Under the pieces are notes generated by a model. The model was not told the DNA's origin. It saw only the letters and a list, made by a program, of their open reading frames with translations, and made no database searches. From Pseudohongiella sp. (GTDB lineage Bacteria; Pseudomonadota; Gammaproteobacteria; Pseudomonadales; Pseudohongiellaceae), in NCBI GenBank assembly GCA_030696315.1, contig JAUYSM010000078.1, forward strand, positions 1-64,000: DNA of 64,000 bases, read 5' to 3'. Each line of letters starts with the position of its first letter. Within the stretch, counting starts at the first letter, position 1. The translations under genes were made by a program, and so were the position numbers. Positions 7,480 to 14,294 of this stretch are shown here, one piece after another.

Positions 7480-7560
7480 AATTTTGGAAAACACGTTTCC
7501 GCGGAAACGTCTTTTGGGTGGAAAACTGCGAGAATACGAATCAACGGACTGCTTGTTGAA
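7480..7560 (-). pseudogene. ParE-like toxin C-terminal remnant
   Basis: On the minus strand, near 7555-7480, one frame reads SSPLIRILAVFHPKDVSAE and ends at a TGA. LIRILAVFHPK matches FILILAVFHPK of the intact toxin at 6425-6724, and 20 bases (7513-7532) are identical to 6465-6484. No start or N-terminal part is present. The fragment also contains an 18-bp perfect palindrome at 7493-7510. Confidence 0.6.
7493..7510. repeat. 18-bp perfect palindrome, second copy inside the HNH gene
   Basis: ACGTTTCCGCGGAAACGT reads the same on both strands. A copy with one mismatch lies at 17138-17155 inside the DUF222/HNH nuclease gene. It encodes V-S-A-E-T in either orientation in one frame. It could be a dispersed short repeat or a protein-binding site. 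Confidence 0.45.
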
Positions 7561-7580
7561 TTGCAGCGTAAATTGATCCT

Positions 7581-7606
7581 GGGTCAGTATTGGATGCAAT
7601 TCAACA
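7581..7606. repeat. GGGTCAG-type short dispersed repeat
   Basis: GGGTCAGTATTGGATGCAAT and the next bases TCAAC recur at 9602-9624. Related forms are at 11651-11670 (GGGTCAGATTTGAATGCA) and 18465-18490 (GGGTCAGTTTTGAACGCAAT). All copies lie at the ends of intact or broken accessory genes. This copy overlaps the 3' end of hipA. Confidence 0.5.
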
Positions 7607-7607
7607 C

Positions 7608-8882
7608 TTATATCTGGAAATCAACCCGTAAGGCTTGCCAGTGTTGCCTTAACTGGTTTTTGTGATCGTCATTCATTGGCAAGTCGTTCAGTGCCAGTCG
7701 CCAGTGGGTTCTTGCCTTGTCCATCACATCGGCCAAGTGCGGCTTTATCGCCCGCCATGGTATATCCGCTTTTTTTGCCCATGCCTCAAAATGAGACAGA
7801 TCTACCTTGTACCACTCCTTGGTTTTGCCAAGGTTCAGGGCATATTCCCGCTCGTCCCGCATGTACACACTTGTTGTGACGATATCGTATGCGGGTGAAA
7901 GGCGTGGCGTAATTTTGTCCTGATAGAGCAAACTCCAGTTCTTGAGGTGGGCGTCACCATTGGCGAGCAGGATATTCACCAGTAACCGCCTTGCAAACTG
8001 CTGGGCGTCTGCAAGTCCATCACCAGAATACTGGTACAGGATGCGGCCAATCTGATCATAGCTGGCCGAGTTGTACTTTTCGTGCGGGTACTTCACCAGC
8101 ACTTGGGCAAAGTCTTCCATATGGACGCGCGTGTTATTGTTGCGGTCAAAGCGTTTGATGGCAAAGGCCAAGTTTTCATCAGGCAGTTTTATTGGCGGCA
8201 AATTGTCCAGCCTATCCCGCTCGACCAATTTGATTTCTGGAATATCTACACCCGCCATAGCGGCCAAGGTCATCGCTGTAAATTCGTTAAGTGGCACGTC
8301 TACATGCTGCGTTGAAGGCGTTTTAATAATCCAGTCACCCAGCTCGCCGTTGTCCTGTGCAAGGCTGTAGCGACCATCACGCTCTTTCATGGAGAATTTC
8401 ATCTGCACGCCAGCGAGTGAGAACGTGTGTGCCTGATGGTTTGTTATTACTTTGACCGCTTGTCCAAGCCTGCCATTGGCAGTCAGCACCACATCGGGTA
8501 CATCCTCTGCCTCCATGGGGGTCGCAATCAAAGCGCCGGGCAGATCTTGGGCAAGATAGGAAAAAATCTGAAACTCGTTCTCGGGGTGTACTTTCAGGCC
8601 TTGTGCTATTAGTTCTCTTAACGAGCCCTCAGGCAGCAGATTTGACAATACAGGGTGTAGGCCTTGGTTTGTGATCCAGGGCTCAGACAGCAATTTCTCA
8701 GCTCTTGGAAATGCAGGATGCGTGACCAGACTGAATGTAAAACGTGCAGCGTCGCCCTTAAAACGATCGGCGAAGGTGATAATGTTTCTTCCGCCTTGGA
8801 AACCTGCCAGATATCCAACCAGTTGCCCATGCAGGGTCAGCTTTAATACGCCAACTTGTTCTGCACTCCCTTGCCCACTCAT
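7608..8882 (-). CDS. hipA: HipA-family serine/threonine kinase toxin
   Basis: The 424-residue protein has an N-terminal HipA_N region (LVGYLAGFQGGRNIITFA; NLLPEGSLRE) and a kinase-like C-terminal region. The Gly-rich segment FSLAGVQMKFSM is at about 154-165, the catalytic loop GDAHLKNWSL at 309-318 and the metal-binding SPAYD at 329-333. HipA kinases phosphorylate cytoplasmic targets such as glutamyl-tRNA synthetase, slowing growth; the target here is unknown. It overlaps the XRE antitoxin gene by 4 bp. All catalytic residues appear present, so the toxin should be active. Confidence 0.88.
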   Translation of the reverse strand: MSGQGSAEQVGVLKLTLHGQLVGYLAGFQGGRNIITFADRFKGDAARFTFSLVTHPAFPRAEKLLSEPWITNQGLHPVLSNLLPEGSLRELIAQGLKVHPENEFQIFSYLAQDLPGALIATPMEAEDVPDVVLTANGRLGQAVKVITNHQAHTFSLAGVQMKFSMKERDGRYSLAQDNGELGDWIIKTPSTQHVDVPLNEFTAMTLAAMAGVDIPEIKLVERDRLDNLPPIKLPDENLAFAIKRFDRNNNTRVHMEDFAQVLVKYPHEKYNSASYDQIGRILYQYSGDGLADAQQFARRLLVNILLANGDAHLKNWSLLYQDKITPRLSPAYDIVTTSVYMRDEREYALNLGKTKEWYKVDLSHFEAWAKKADIPWRAIKPHLADVMDKARTHWRLALNDLPMNDDHKNQLRQHWQALRVDFQI

Positions 8883-9187
8883 GCATCATCCTCCAGCATG
8901 TCTTGCCATGGGTCATCTGAGAGACTTTTTTGTGAGGCTTTTGGGGCGGCGGCACTGCTTGTGCCCTCCAAAGCCGCTTTGACGGCCAGCACCTTGTCTT
9001 TAGGGATAAGAAGCAGTTCGCTATTCAGCCCCTTGGCAACAAGCGCCAGCGTATCCAAACGAGGATTGCCTTTGGATTCCATGTGCTGATACTGCTGGCG
9101 AGAGATACCTGCACGCAGCATCATGTCAGCTTGCTTTAGCCCAAGCTGTTTACGCCGCTTTTTTATCTGCTCCAACAATCCATTCAT
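8879..9187 (-). CDS. hipB: HipB-like XRE antitoxin
   Basis: The 102-residue protein begins with a helix-turn-helix domain (QIKKRRKQLGLKQADMMLRA, then GISRQQYQHMESKGNPRLDTLALVAKGL), followed by a flexible acidic tail. It precedes and overlaps hipA by 4 bp, the standard HipBA order. It should bind HipA and repress the operon from the AT-rich region just upstream (about 9195-9265), which has TATGAAATATATTAGTTTC-like sequence. Confidence 0.85.
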   Translation of the reverse strand: MNGLLEQIKKRRKQLGLKQADMMLRAGISRQQYQHMESKGNPRLDTLALVAKGLNSELLLIPKDKVLAVKAALEGTSSAAAPKASQKSLSDDPWQDMLEDDA

Positions 9188-9370
9188 AAAAGAATCCTAT
9201 CTATTGCTTTTCACTTATATGAAATATATTAGTTTCTTCTTTATCTGTGAGCAATAAATATGTTTCTTTTCGATGTGTACGCTCAAGCGGGGACCGGCCA
9301 ACAAATAACACTATAGTGTTACTAAGTGAGAATTTTCAGCCATAACTAATATCTGAATCGCCACCAACTA

Positions 9371-9410
9371 TGCTGGCGGGTTCTTCTCTCAAGAGTGGGT
9401 CAGCTGGCCT
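9371..9410 (+). repeat. 40-bp exact copy of part of the gene at 5838-6284
   Basis: TGCTGGCGGGTTCTTCTCTC and the following 20 bases match 6053-6092 exactly. The flanking bases diverge at once. It lies outside any gene, between the hipBA promoter region and a MazF-like remnant, so it is a stray fragment from duplication or recombination. Confidence 0.75.
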
Positions 9411-9422
9411 CGGTCTGAAGGT

Positions 9423-9617
9423 TCACAATTTACCGCCGATAATCTCATTCAAACCTTCTATGACTTGCGCAAGTTCATCGGGGCCGACACTGCCGATCTT
9501 CTTCCCCATGCTCTCACCGGACAGTGTACGAATCTGGCTGATTTTTACCCATGACTGCTTTGGGAGCTTTGCATCAAGAATGTTGAATAGCCCCCCCTGG
9601 CTCAGTATTGGATGCAA
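9423..9617 (-). pseudogene. MazF/PemK-like toxin C-terminal remnant
   Basis: The frame codes for PKQSWVKISQIRTLSGESMG then KKIGSVGPDELAQVIEGLNE. This matches the last third of MazF/PemK endoribonucleases (W.k.dQIRt...r...kiG.l....l..i...l..il). The N-terminal two thirds, with the catalytic arginine, are missing. The apparent start MHPILSQGG is encoded by the short repeat at 9602-9624, so the gene was cut at that repeat. Confidence 0.6.
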
Positions 9618-9659
9618 TTCAACAGTCAGTACCCCAAATTTTACTCTGACCCCATTTGT
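9602..9659. repeat. Short repeats at the MazF-remnant breakpoint
   Basis: 9602-9624 repeats 7584-7606 exactly (TCAGTATTGGATGCAATTC plus AACA). Next to it, 9641-9659 reads AATTTTACTCTGACCCC and on to ATTTGT, the complement of a GGGGTCAGAGTAAAATT motif. GACCCCATTTGT recurs at 10847-10858. GGGGTCAGAGTAAAATT-like sequences often flank REP/RAYT-type elements in proteobacteria; no such transposase is present here. Confidence 0.4.
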
Positions 9660-9666
9660 CGTTAGC

Positions 9667-10554
9667 CTACCGAGACCTTACAACTAGCTCCGCCGCAACG
9701 GGATAATGGTCCGACGGCCACCGCCCGTCCACGCTGTGTAGCACCGTGACGGCACGCTCCACGGTAACGGGTCCGCCGACCAGAATCCAGTCGATACGGC
9801 CCTCACGCCCCTCCGGCGGTGGGCCAAAACCGTTTGACGTCAGAGGCGGTCCCTCCTGCTGTTCTGCGACTATCCAGGCATCCCTGAGACCATCGCTCGT
9901 CGCGGCATGCCACGTCTCGCTTGTTTCTGCGATGGCGTTAAAGTCACCCATGACCACTACCACGCTCTCAGGAGGATGTTGCGCGATGTGCGCATTGATC
10001 TGCTCTGCGGACTGGATCTGACGAGAGCCGCCACGTATCGTGAAATGCGTGTTGTAGACGTAGAATTGTCGGAGAGTCTCTAAATGGTAGAAGCGAGCCC
10101 AGGTGACTATGCGGGCGACCCGACCACGTTGAGTCGGCGGATTCGGATCGTCGCCGAGCCAGAACGTGCCAGATTCTATTGGAACCAGTACCTCGTGCTT
10201 GTAGAAGATCGGAGTCGCTTCGCTCAGCCCGACGCCTCCGTTCAGACCACGGTCGACGCCGAACCATCGGTACTCGGGCATTTCCGACTGGAGAAAGTCA
10301 ATCTGCTCCGTGAGAGCCTCCTGCAGACCGAGGACCTCAGGGTCGATGGCTCGAATGGTCTCGACCACAAGTTCTTTGCGCATTGGCCAAATATTATCGC
10401 CGTCTTGTCCATCCGAAGTTCGGATATTAAATGTCATCACGTCGAGTTCGAAGGACGTGTCATCCGATTCTGCCTGCTGGGCAAAGAGCGTCATCGGGCT
10501 GGCAGACAGTACGAACACTGTCAGGACATGGACAGCGAATCGATAGCCGGTCAA
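9667..10554 (-). CDS. Secreted endonuclease/exonuclease/phosphatase family protein
   Basis: The 295-residue protein starts with a signal peptide (FAVHVLTVFVLSASPMTLFA, cleavage near AQQA). The EEP core follows: LDVMTFNIRTSDGQDGDN, VLGLQEA (Glu), YVYNTHF, VVVMGDFNA, RIDWILVG and SDHYPVAAEL. This is a DNase I-like/sphingomyelinase-like fold acting outside the cytoplasm. Close relatives are often annotated as secreted phosphodiesterases; the substrate is not evident. It is unrelated by operon to the cytoplasmic EEP gene at 2015-2767. Confidence 0.82.
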   Translation of the reverse strand: MTGYRFAVHVLTVFVLSASPMTLFAQQAESDDTSFELDVMTFNIRTSDGQDGDNIWPMRKELVVETIRAIDPEVLGLQEALTEQIDFLQSEMPEYRWFGVDRGLNGGVGLSEATPIFYKHEVLVPIESGTFWLGDDPNPPTQRGRVARIVTWARFYHLETLRQFYVYNTHFTIRGGSRQIQSAEQINAHIAQHPPESVVVVMGDFNAIAETSETWHAATSDGLRDAWIVAEQQEGPPLTSNGFGPPPEGREGRIDWILVGGPVTVERAVTVLHSVDGRWPSDHYPVAAELVVRSR

Positions 10555-10829
10555 TAGCTGTTGGTGGCCAAGCTGGAAGACCAGCGCTTGAGTGTATTTT
10601 GAGAAAATGGGAAGTCTCCTGGACTGTGTGTGCCTAAGATCGGCCCAGTGAGGATCATTGGCTTTGAATAAACAACCAAGTCAGAAAATCGCGATGGGCC
10701 ATTTCAGGGTACTGACAAGTTAATTATTGTCGCTCTAAAAATCTACTACTTACCCCTATATTCCGACTGCTTTGGTGTGGGGGATGGGTTGGATTTTGAC
10801 AAGGGGGGTGTCAGCTGCTTTGCAACTGT

Positions 10830-10851
10830 GCGTGTAATCGGGGTAGGACCC
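10830..10851 (+). repeat. Third copy of the 22-bp repeat
   Basis: GTGTAATCGGGGTAGGACCC matches the copies at 377-398 and 2858-2879, with two differences over 22 bases from the first. No transposase gene adjoins it, so it is a solo end or a relic. Confidence 0.6.
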
Positions 10852-10939
10852 CATTTGTAATGAGCGCTGACATTGATCTTTCAAAAACAAGGTTGATCGC
10901 CTGATGTCCGTGTCACTCCATTAACCAACTTGCCAAACA

Positions 10940-10954
10940 TAACCAACAAGGTTA
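10940..10954. promoter_or_regulatory. Probable MqsA operator palindrome
   Basis: TAACCAACAAGGTTA is a perfect inverted repeat (TAACC, 5-bp spacer, GGTTA) ending 10 bp before the mqsR-like start. E. coli MqsA binds palindromes of the form AACCT-N-AGGTT upstream of mqsRA, so spacing and half-sites fit. Confidence 0.6.
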
Positions 10955-10964
10955 AATTCAATCC

Positions 10965-11030
10965 ATGGAGAAACATACTCCCCACCATAAGTTAACGGTG
11001 GTGCTTCCTGATTGTGTCCTTCAAGGAGCT
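10965..11030 (+). pseudogene. mqsR remnant (internal deletion)
   Basis: The frame begins MEKHTPHHKL, matching the start of MqsR toxins (E. coli MEKRTPHTRL). It then jumps to KLTVVLPDCVL, which resembles the last strand of MqsR (LKITVIHDVLIVSF). About 75-80 codons that should lie between are absent. The remnant stays in frame with mqsA, so a fused MqsA with an N-terminal extension could be made, although mqsA has its own AAGGAG site. Confidence 0.5.
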
Positions 11031-11438
11031 ATGACGATGAGGTGCCCGGTTTGTGGTACAGCAGAACTGATCCACGACACACGTGACTTGCCATATACCT
11101 ATAAAGGCGAGACTACCGTCATCGCTGCAGTGACGGGCGATTTCTGCCCGGCTTGCTCAGAATCCATCCTTGATGCAAGTGAATCCAATCGGGTGATGCG
11201 TGACATGAGCGCCTTTTCCAGACAGGTCAATGCGGCGATTGTTGATCCGGCTTTTATCGTCACGGTGCGCAAAAAACTCAACCTTGACCAGCGGCAGGCC
11301 GCTGAAATTTTTGGAGGTGGCATCAATGCCTTTTCGCGCTATGAGAATGGAAAGACCAAACCGCCGCTGGCCTTGATCAAACTGCTTAAGTTACTGGATC
11401 GTCACCCTGATCTGATTGATGAAATCAGGACGGCTTGA
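11031..11438 (+). CDS. mqsA: MqsA-family antitoxin/repressor
   Basis: Start at ATG 11031 (or 11037) follows AAGGAG with good spacing. The 135-residue product has the zinc-binding N-terminal half with Cys5, Cys8, Cys39 and Cys42, as in E. coli MqsA (C3, C6, C37, C40). The HTH half includes the DNA-reading loop GGGINAFSRYENGK. MqsA neutralises the MqsR RNase and represses several promoters. Here its toxin is deleted, so it would be an orphan regulator acting on the palindrome at 10940-10954. Confidence 0.82.
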   Translation: MTMRCPVCGTAELIHDTRDLPYTYKGETTVIAAVTGDFCPACSESILDASESNRVMRDMSAFSRQVNAAIVDPAFIVTVRKKLNLDQRQAAEIFGGGINAFSRYENGKTKPPLALIKLLKLLDRHPDLIDEIRTA

Positions 11439-11487
11439 GGCCTGACCGTTCGACAAGTCAGTTCACATCGGAAGCTCATACCGCTAC

Positions 11488-11512
11488 GCTATACACGTCA
11501 TACGTGTATAGC
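11488..11512. promoter_or_regulatory. 25-bp perfect palindrome, probable RHH antitoxin operator
   Basis: GCTATACACGT and ACGTGTATAGC flank a CAT spacer as an 11-bp perfect inverted repeat. It ends 14 bp before the start of the broken RelB-like antitoxin gene. TATACACGTGTATA-type operators are typical of ribbon-helix-helix antitoxins, which repress their own operon. Confidence 0.6.
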
Positions 11513-11526
11513 GCCGAAGGTTACTC

Positions 11527-11625
11527 ATGCTTGCCATCAGACTACCTGAAGAGATTGAAGCTTGATTGGCCGAGCTTGCCGCCAGCACCGGCCGTAGACT
11601 ACAACCGATTTCTACGCACCTGATG
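11527..11625 (+). pseudogene. RelB/RHH antitoxin with premature stop
   Basis: The frame MLAIRLPEEIEA is followed by an in-frame TGA and then LAELAASTGRR. Intact relatives read MLAIRLPEEIEARLAELAxxTGR, so CGA (Arg) probably became TGA. After TGRR the rest of the antitoxin and any toxin gene are missing. Non-coding repeat sequence (GGGTCAG type, 11651-11670) follows. Confidence 0.65.
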
Positions 11626-11650
11626 GATCAAAATTAAATGCACCCCCAAT

Positions 11651-11670
11651 GGGTCAGATTTGAATGCAAG
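11651..11670. repeat. GGGTCAG-type short dispersed repeat
   Basis: GGGTCAGATTTGAATGCA follows the broken antitoxin. It is related to the copies at 7581, 9602 and 18465, and again marks the end of a truncated module. Confidence 0.4.
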
Positions 11671-11680
11671 CTAACACCTG

Positions 11681-12718
11681 CTATTTCAGTTCGCTGGCCG
11701 AGATCAGCGTGAACTCCATAGGATCACTCTTTGTCAAACTGAAACGAACGGCGTAGCGTATTCCATCAACGAGCACCAATGGTATATCCAGAATATTGTC
11801 AGAAAACTCTGTCTTGAGCGCATAGCTGGGCTTAACAGCAAACTTCGCCGTCTCCAATGTAAAGCGTCCCGAGGCAAGATCCACCAGCTTCATGGTCACT
11901 TCATAATACTCATCACCAACCTTGACCGCTGGAATATGCAACACCCCGGTTGCAAACAAGAACGAAGAAGGACGATCAGACTCCACGATGGCAGCCATGC
12001 CTAGCGTGTCCATAATTGCAATGCGATTGGGGATAGTAGACCTGATCGTTGTCAGATAGTTTTCTGGCATTCGATCCGCGCGAAATTTCGTAGCGAAGTA
12101 TGGCAGGCAGCTTTCCGATACATCTTCTCTCAGAGGGTAATCTCTGGCATACGTTGAGATAAATTCATTATCACGAAACTGCGCGCTCAGCCACGCTGAA
12201 GCGTTTGCCAGGCGTGAATCCAGTGACGTGTGACAGGCTTCATGGAACAGGGTTTCTTCCAGCCAAACACCATGATAGCCCGCAGCATCTGTATGGATGA
12301 GCAGGTTGTTGTTGCCGCCACCGAAGGCTTTGTCTCCCTTGTGGAGCCACACGGTCTTGACATCGATTCGAAGCAACGACGGCAGTTGGCCAATGGCATG
12401 TCCATAGAACCGGGCTTTGTCAGCGGCCTCTGTTGCGTTGAACTCAGGATTTACCTGGATTTCTATGGTGTTCCCGTCAGTATAAAACGCGTTGAAAAGT
12501 ATGGCGTCCAGCCAGACCCACGCGCCTTGGCCATTGTTTGCGCGACGATCGTACATCTCGCGCCGCCCTTTTCCAGCCGCTTCGACCTTAACGAAGCTTG
12601 ATGGATCGGCAGATGTAATAATATTTACGTTTACGAAAACGGTTCCGGAAAATGGCGGCGCAGAGAAGGTCGGCACCGAGACAAACAAAAACAGGAAACA
12701 CAAATTACGAATATGCAT
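11681..12718 (-). CDS. Secreted protein with HExxH zinc-metallopeptidase signature
   Basis: The 345-residue protein has a signal peptide (HIRNLCFLFLFVSVPTFSA). The motif HEACH at residues 159-163, in the context LEETLFHEACHTSLD, has the two His and one Glu of the HExxH zinc site. A later Glu in REDVSESCLPYFA could be the third ligand, as in gluzincins. The C-terminal third looks like a beta-rich accessory domain. I recognise no named family. A terminator follows its start region at 12755-12797 on the other flank, so it is probably transcribed alone. Confidence 0.55.
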   Translation of the reverse strand: MHIRNLCFLFLFVSVPTFSAPPFSGTVFVNVNIITSADPSSFVKVEAAGKGRREMYDRRANNGQGAWVWLDAILFNAFYTDGNTIEIQVNPEFNATEAADKARFYGHAIGQLPSLLRIDVKTVWLHKGDKAFGGGNNNLLIHTDAAGYHGVWLEETLFHEACHTSLDSRLANASAWLSAQFRDNEFISTYARDYPLREDVSESCLPYFATKFRADRMPENYLTTIRSTIPNRIAIMDTLGMAAIVESDRPSSFLFATGVLHIPAVKVGDEYYEVTMKLVDLASGRFTLETAKFAVKPSYALKTEFSDNILDIPLVLVDGIRYAVRFSLTKSDPMEFTLISASELK

Positions 12719-12754
12719 TATTAGTCCTCAGTGACTCGCCCCATCCTCACAAAC

Positions 12755-12797
12755 ACAAAAAAAAAAGCCCCGACTCCATGAGACAGGGCTTTTTTGT
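12755..12797. terminator. Bidirectional intrinsic terminator
   Basis: AAAAAAGCCC and GGGCTTTTTT flank a short loop (CGACTCCATGAGACA). The A and T tracts on both sides allow termination in either direction. It lies downstream of the FAH-like gene and upstream of the metallopeptidase-like gene. Confidence 0.8.
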
Positions 12798-12821
12798 TAT
12801 CAGTGGTGCCATCAGGCCAGA

Positions 12822-13991
12822 TCAGCGATTACGGTATGTGCTGGTTGGCGGCAACTGCGAACCGGACAGATCGGCCGGCACTCCTTGCTCACGTACCACC
12901 CGGTGGGTCAGCGTGCCGATACCTTCGATGGTCGCACTGATGGTCTCGCCATCAACAAGGTAACCTGACCCGGTGGCACGTTCAACACGTCCAGAACCGG
13001 TACCGCCAGAGGTGCCGCTTTGCAGCACATCGCCGGGGAACAGAGTGATCAGCGAAGAGGCGTACTCGATTAGTTCCGGGATATTGTGGATCATGTCGCC
13101 GGCCTTGGCTTCCTGCACCGTGACGCCATCCACTACCGTGATCTGATGCAGACGATCCATGGGGTCACCATAAAACTCCTTAGGCACAATCCACGGGCCG
13201 TGCGGAGCAAAGGTGTCGTGGCCTTTGCCAACGAACCAGTCCTGACCTGAGCTGAAGCCCCCCGGTGGACGGCCACCGCGGTCGGAGATATCCATCGCCA
13301 CCATGTAACCGAAGACGTGATCATAGGCGCGGGCCGAAGAAACATACTTACCGGTGCGACCAAACACGATGGCCATTTCTACTTCATATTCAATCTCGTC
13401 GCGACCAAAGGGCATGATCACGTCGTCGCCATCACCGATGACTGCGCCCCGGGTTGGCTTCAGGAACAAGTAAGGCACGCCGCGATTTTCCTGACGCTGG
13501 CGGGTGCGCTCAGCCAGTTCTTCCGCCGTACAGCCTTCACAGGCGTGTGTGTAGAAATTGACCGCTGCGTTCATGATTTTGCTGGGATACTGGATAGGCG
13601 CACGGATATCAACATCCGCCACCGCATGGATGTAGTCGGGTCGGTTACTGCCGCTTAACTGACCTGATGCGACCAGTTCGTTGACGATTTCGTAAACACG
13701 GTATTTCAGCCCGTATTCATAGCCTTCGATCAGGCCGAGCACATCATCGGGCATATTAACGTCGGGGTACTCCGGCATCAGCTCCAGCGCTTTATTGGCT
13801 TCAGCCAGATCCACAATCAGGGAATCATCGCGCATCACGAGGCCGGCAAACTGCTCATTGCCGACAACAAAGGTGCCGACCTTGAACGGCTCAGCCGGTT
13901 CAATATTGGGCTGGGCCAGCACAGCGGCCGGCAGGGCAAGCAGCGACATATTTGCCGCGATTGCCAAGGTAAAGAGGAATCTTCTTTTCAT
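12822..13991 (-). CDS. Fumarylacetoacetate hydrolase family protein with signal peptide
   Basis: The 389-residue protein starts MKRRFLFTLAIAANMSLLAL and then PAAVLAQ, a clear export signal. The body is an FAH domain: YPSKIMNAAVNFYTHACEG, PYLFLKPTRGAVIGDGD, EIEYEVEMAIVFGR, GYMVAMDISDR, KGHDTFAPHGPWIV, PGDVLQSGTSGGTG. The Glu residues of EIEYEVE and the Asp of DISDR are the metal ligands of this fold. Family members cleave C-C bonds of keto acids or decarboxylate and are normally cytoplasmic, so export is unusual. The substrate is unknown. Confidence 0.85.
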   Translation of the reverse strand: MKRRFLFTLAIAANMSLLALPAAVLAQPNIEPAEPFKVGTFVVGNEQFAGLVMRDDSLIVDLAEANKALELMPEYPDVNMPDDVLGLIEGYEYGLKYRVYEIVNELVASGQLSGSNRPDYIHAVADVDIRAPIQYPSKIMNAAVNFYTHACEGCTAEELAERTRQRQENRGVPYLFLKPTRGAVIGDGDDVIMPFGRDEIEYEVEMAIVFGRTGKYVSSARAYDHVFGYMVAMDISDRGGRPPGGFSSGQDWFVGKGHDTFAPHGPWIVPKEFYGDPMDRLHQITVVDGVTVQEAKAGDMIHNIPELIEYASSLITLFPGDVLQSGTSGGTGSGRVERATGSGYLVDGETISATIEGIGTLTHRVVREQGVPADLSGSQLPPTSTYRNR

Positions 13992-14294
13992 TGTCCTAAC
14001 TCCCTAAAATCATGTCATTGTTGTTATTACTTGGGCGCTTTACGTTACCCCTAAATGGGAGTTCTGTCCAATATCATGGTGGGCGCTCACCATGGCAACA
14101 AAATATAACGCATCATTGGATATCGGATTCCAACAGTCCACCAGCTGTTGTCGTGGTCTAGTAAAACCGGACACTTTTTTGGGGGAGGGCTGCGCGAACC
14201 AAGAGAGAGCCTGATGTCGATTTTGCACTGTTTTGATCAATCCCCACCAGTCAATCATGTCGAAATTGGGTGTAAATGGGCGTAGTATTGGCGC
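13992..14294. other. Intergenic region with possible IS-end sequence
   Basis: No gene is convincing here. GGTCTAGTAAAACCGGACAC at about 14153-14172 resembles the terminal repeats of some IS3-family elements, but no partner end or transposase is seen. The rest holds the promoters of the FAH-like and Fic genes. Confidence 0.35.

Larger units (their letters stand above)
10555..10964. other. Non-coding stretch with repeat copy and mqs operator
   Basis: No convincing gene lies here. It holds the promoter side of the secreted EEP gene, a third copy of the 22-bp repeat (10830-10851), the shared GACCCCATTTGT and the mqsRA operator (10940-10954). It appears to be a junction between an older chromosomal gene and an inserted toxin-antitoxin locus. 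Confidence 0.5.

Noticed and set aside
5640-9200. Integron integrase expected upstream of the cassette array
   Set aside because: No tyrosine recombinase frame was found; the genes there are a hypothetical protein, toxin-antitoxin pairs and DUF2442.
9746-10557. Long plus-strand frames opposite the secreted EEP gene
   Set aside because: They are antisense shadows of a gene with a clear signal peptide and catalytic motifs.
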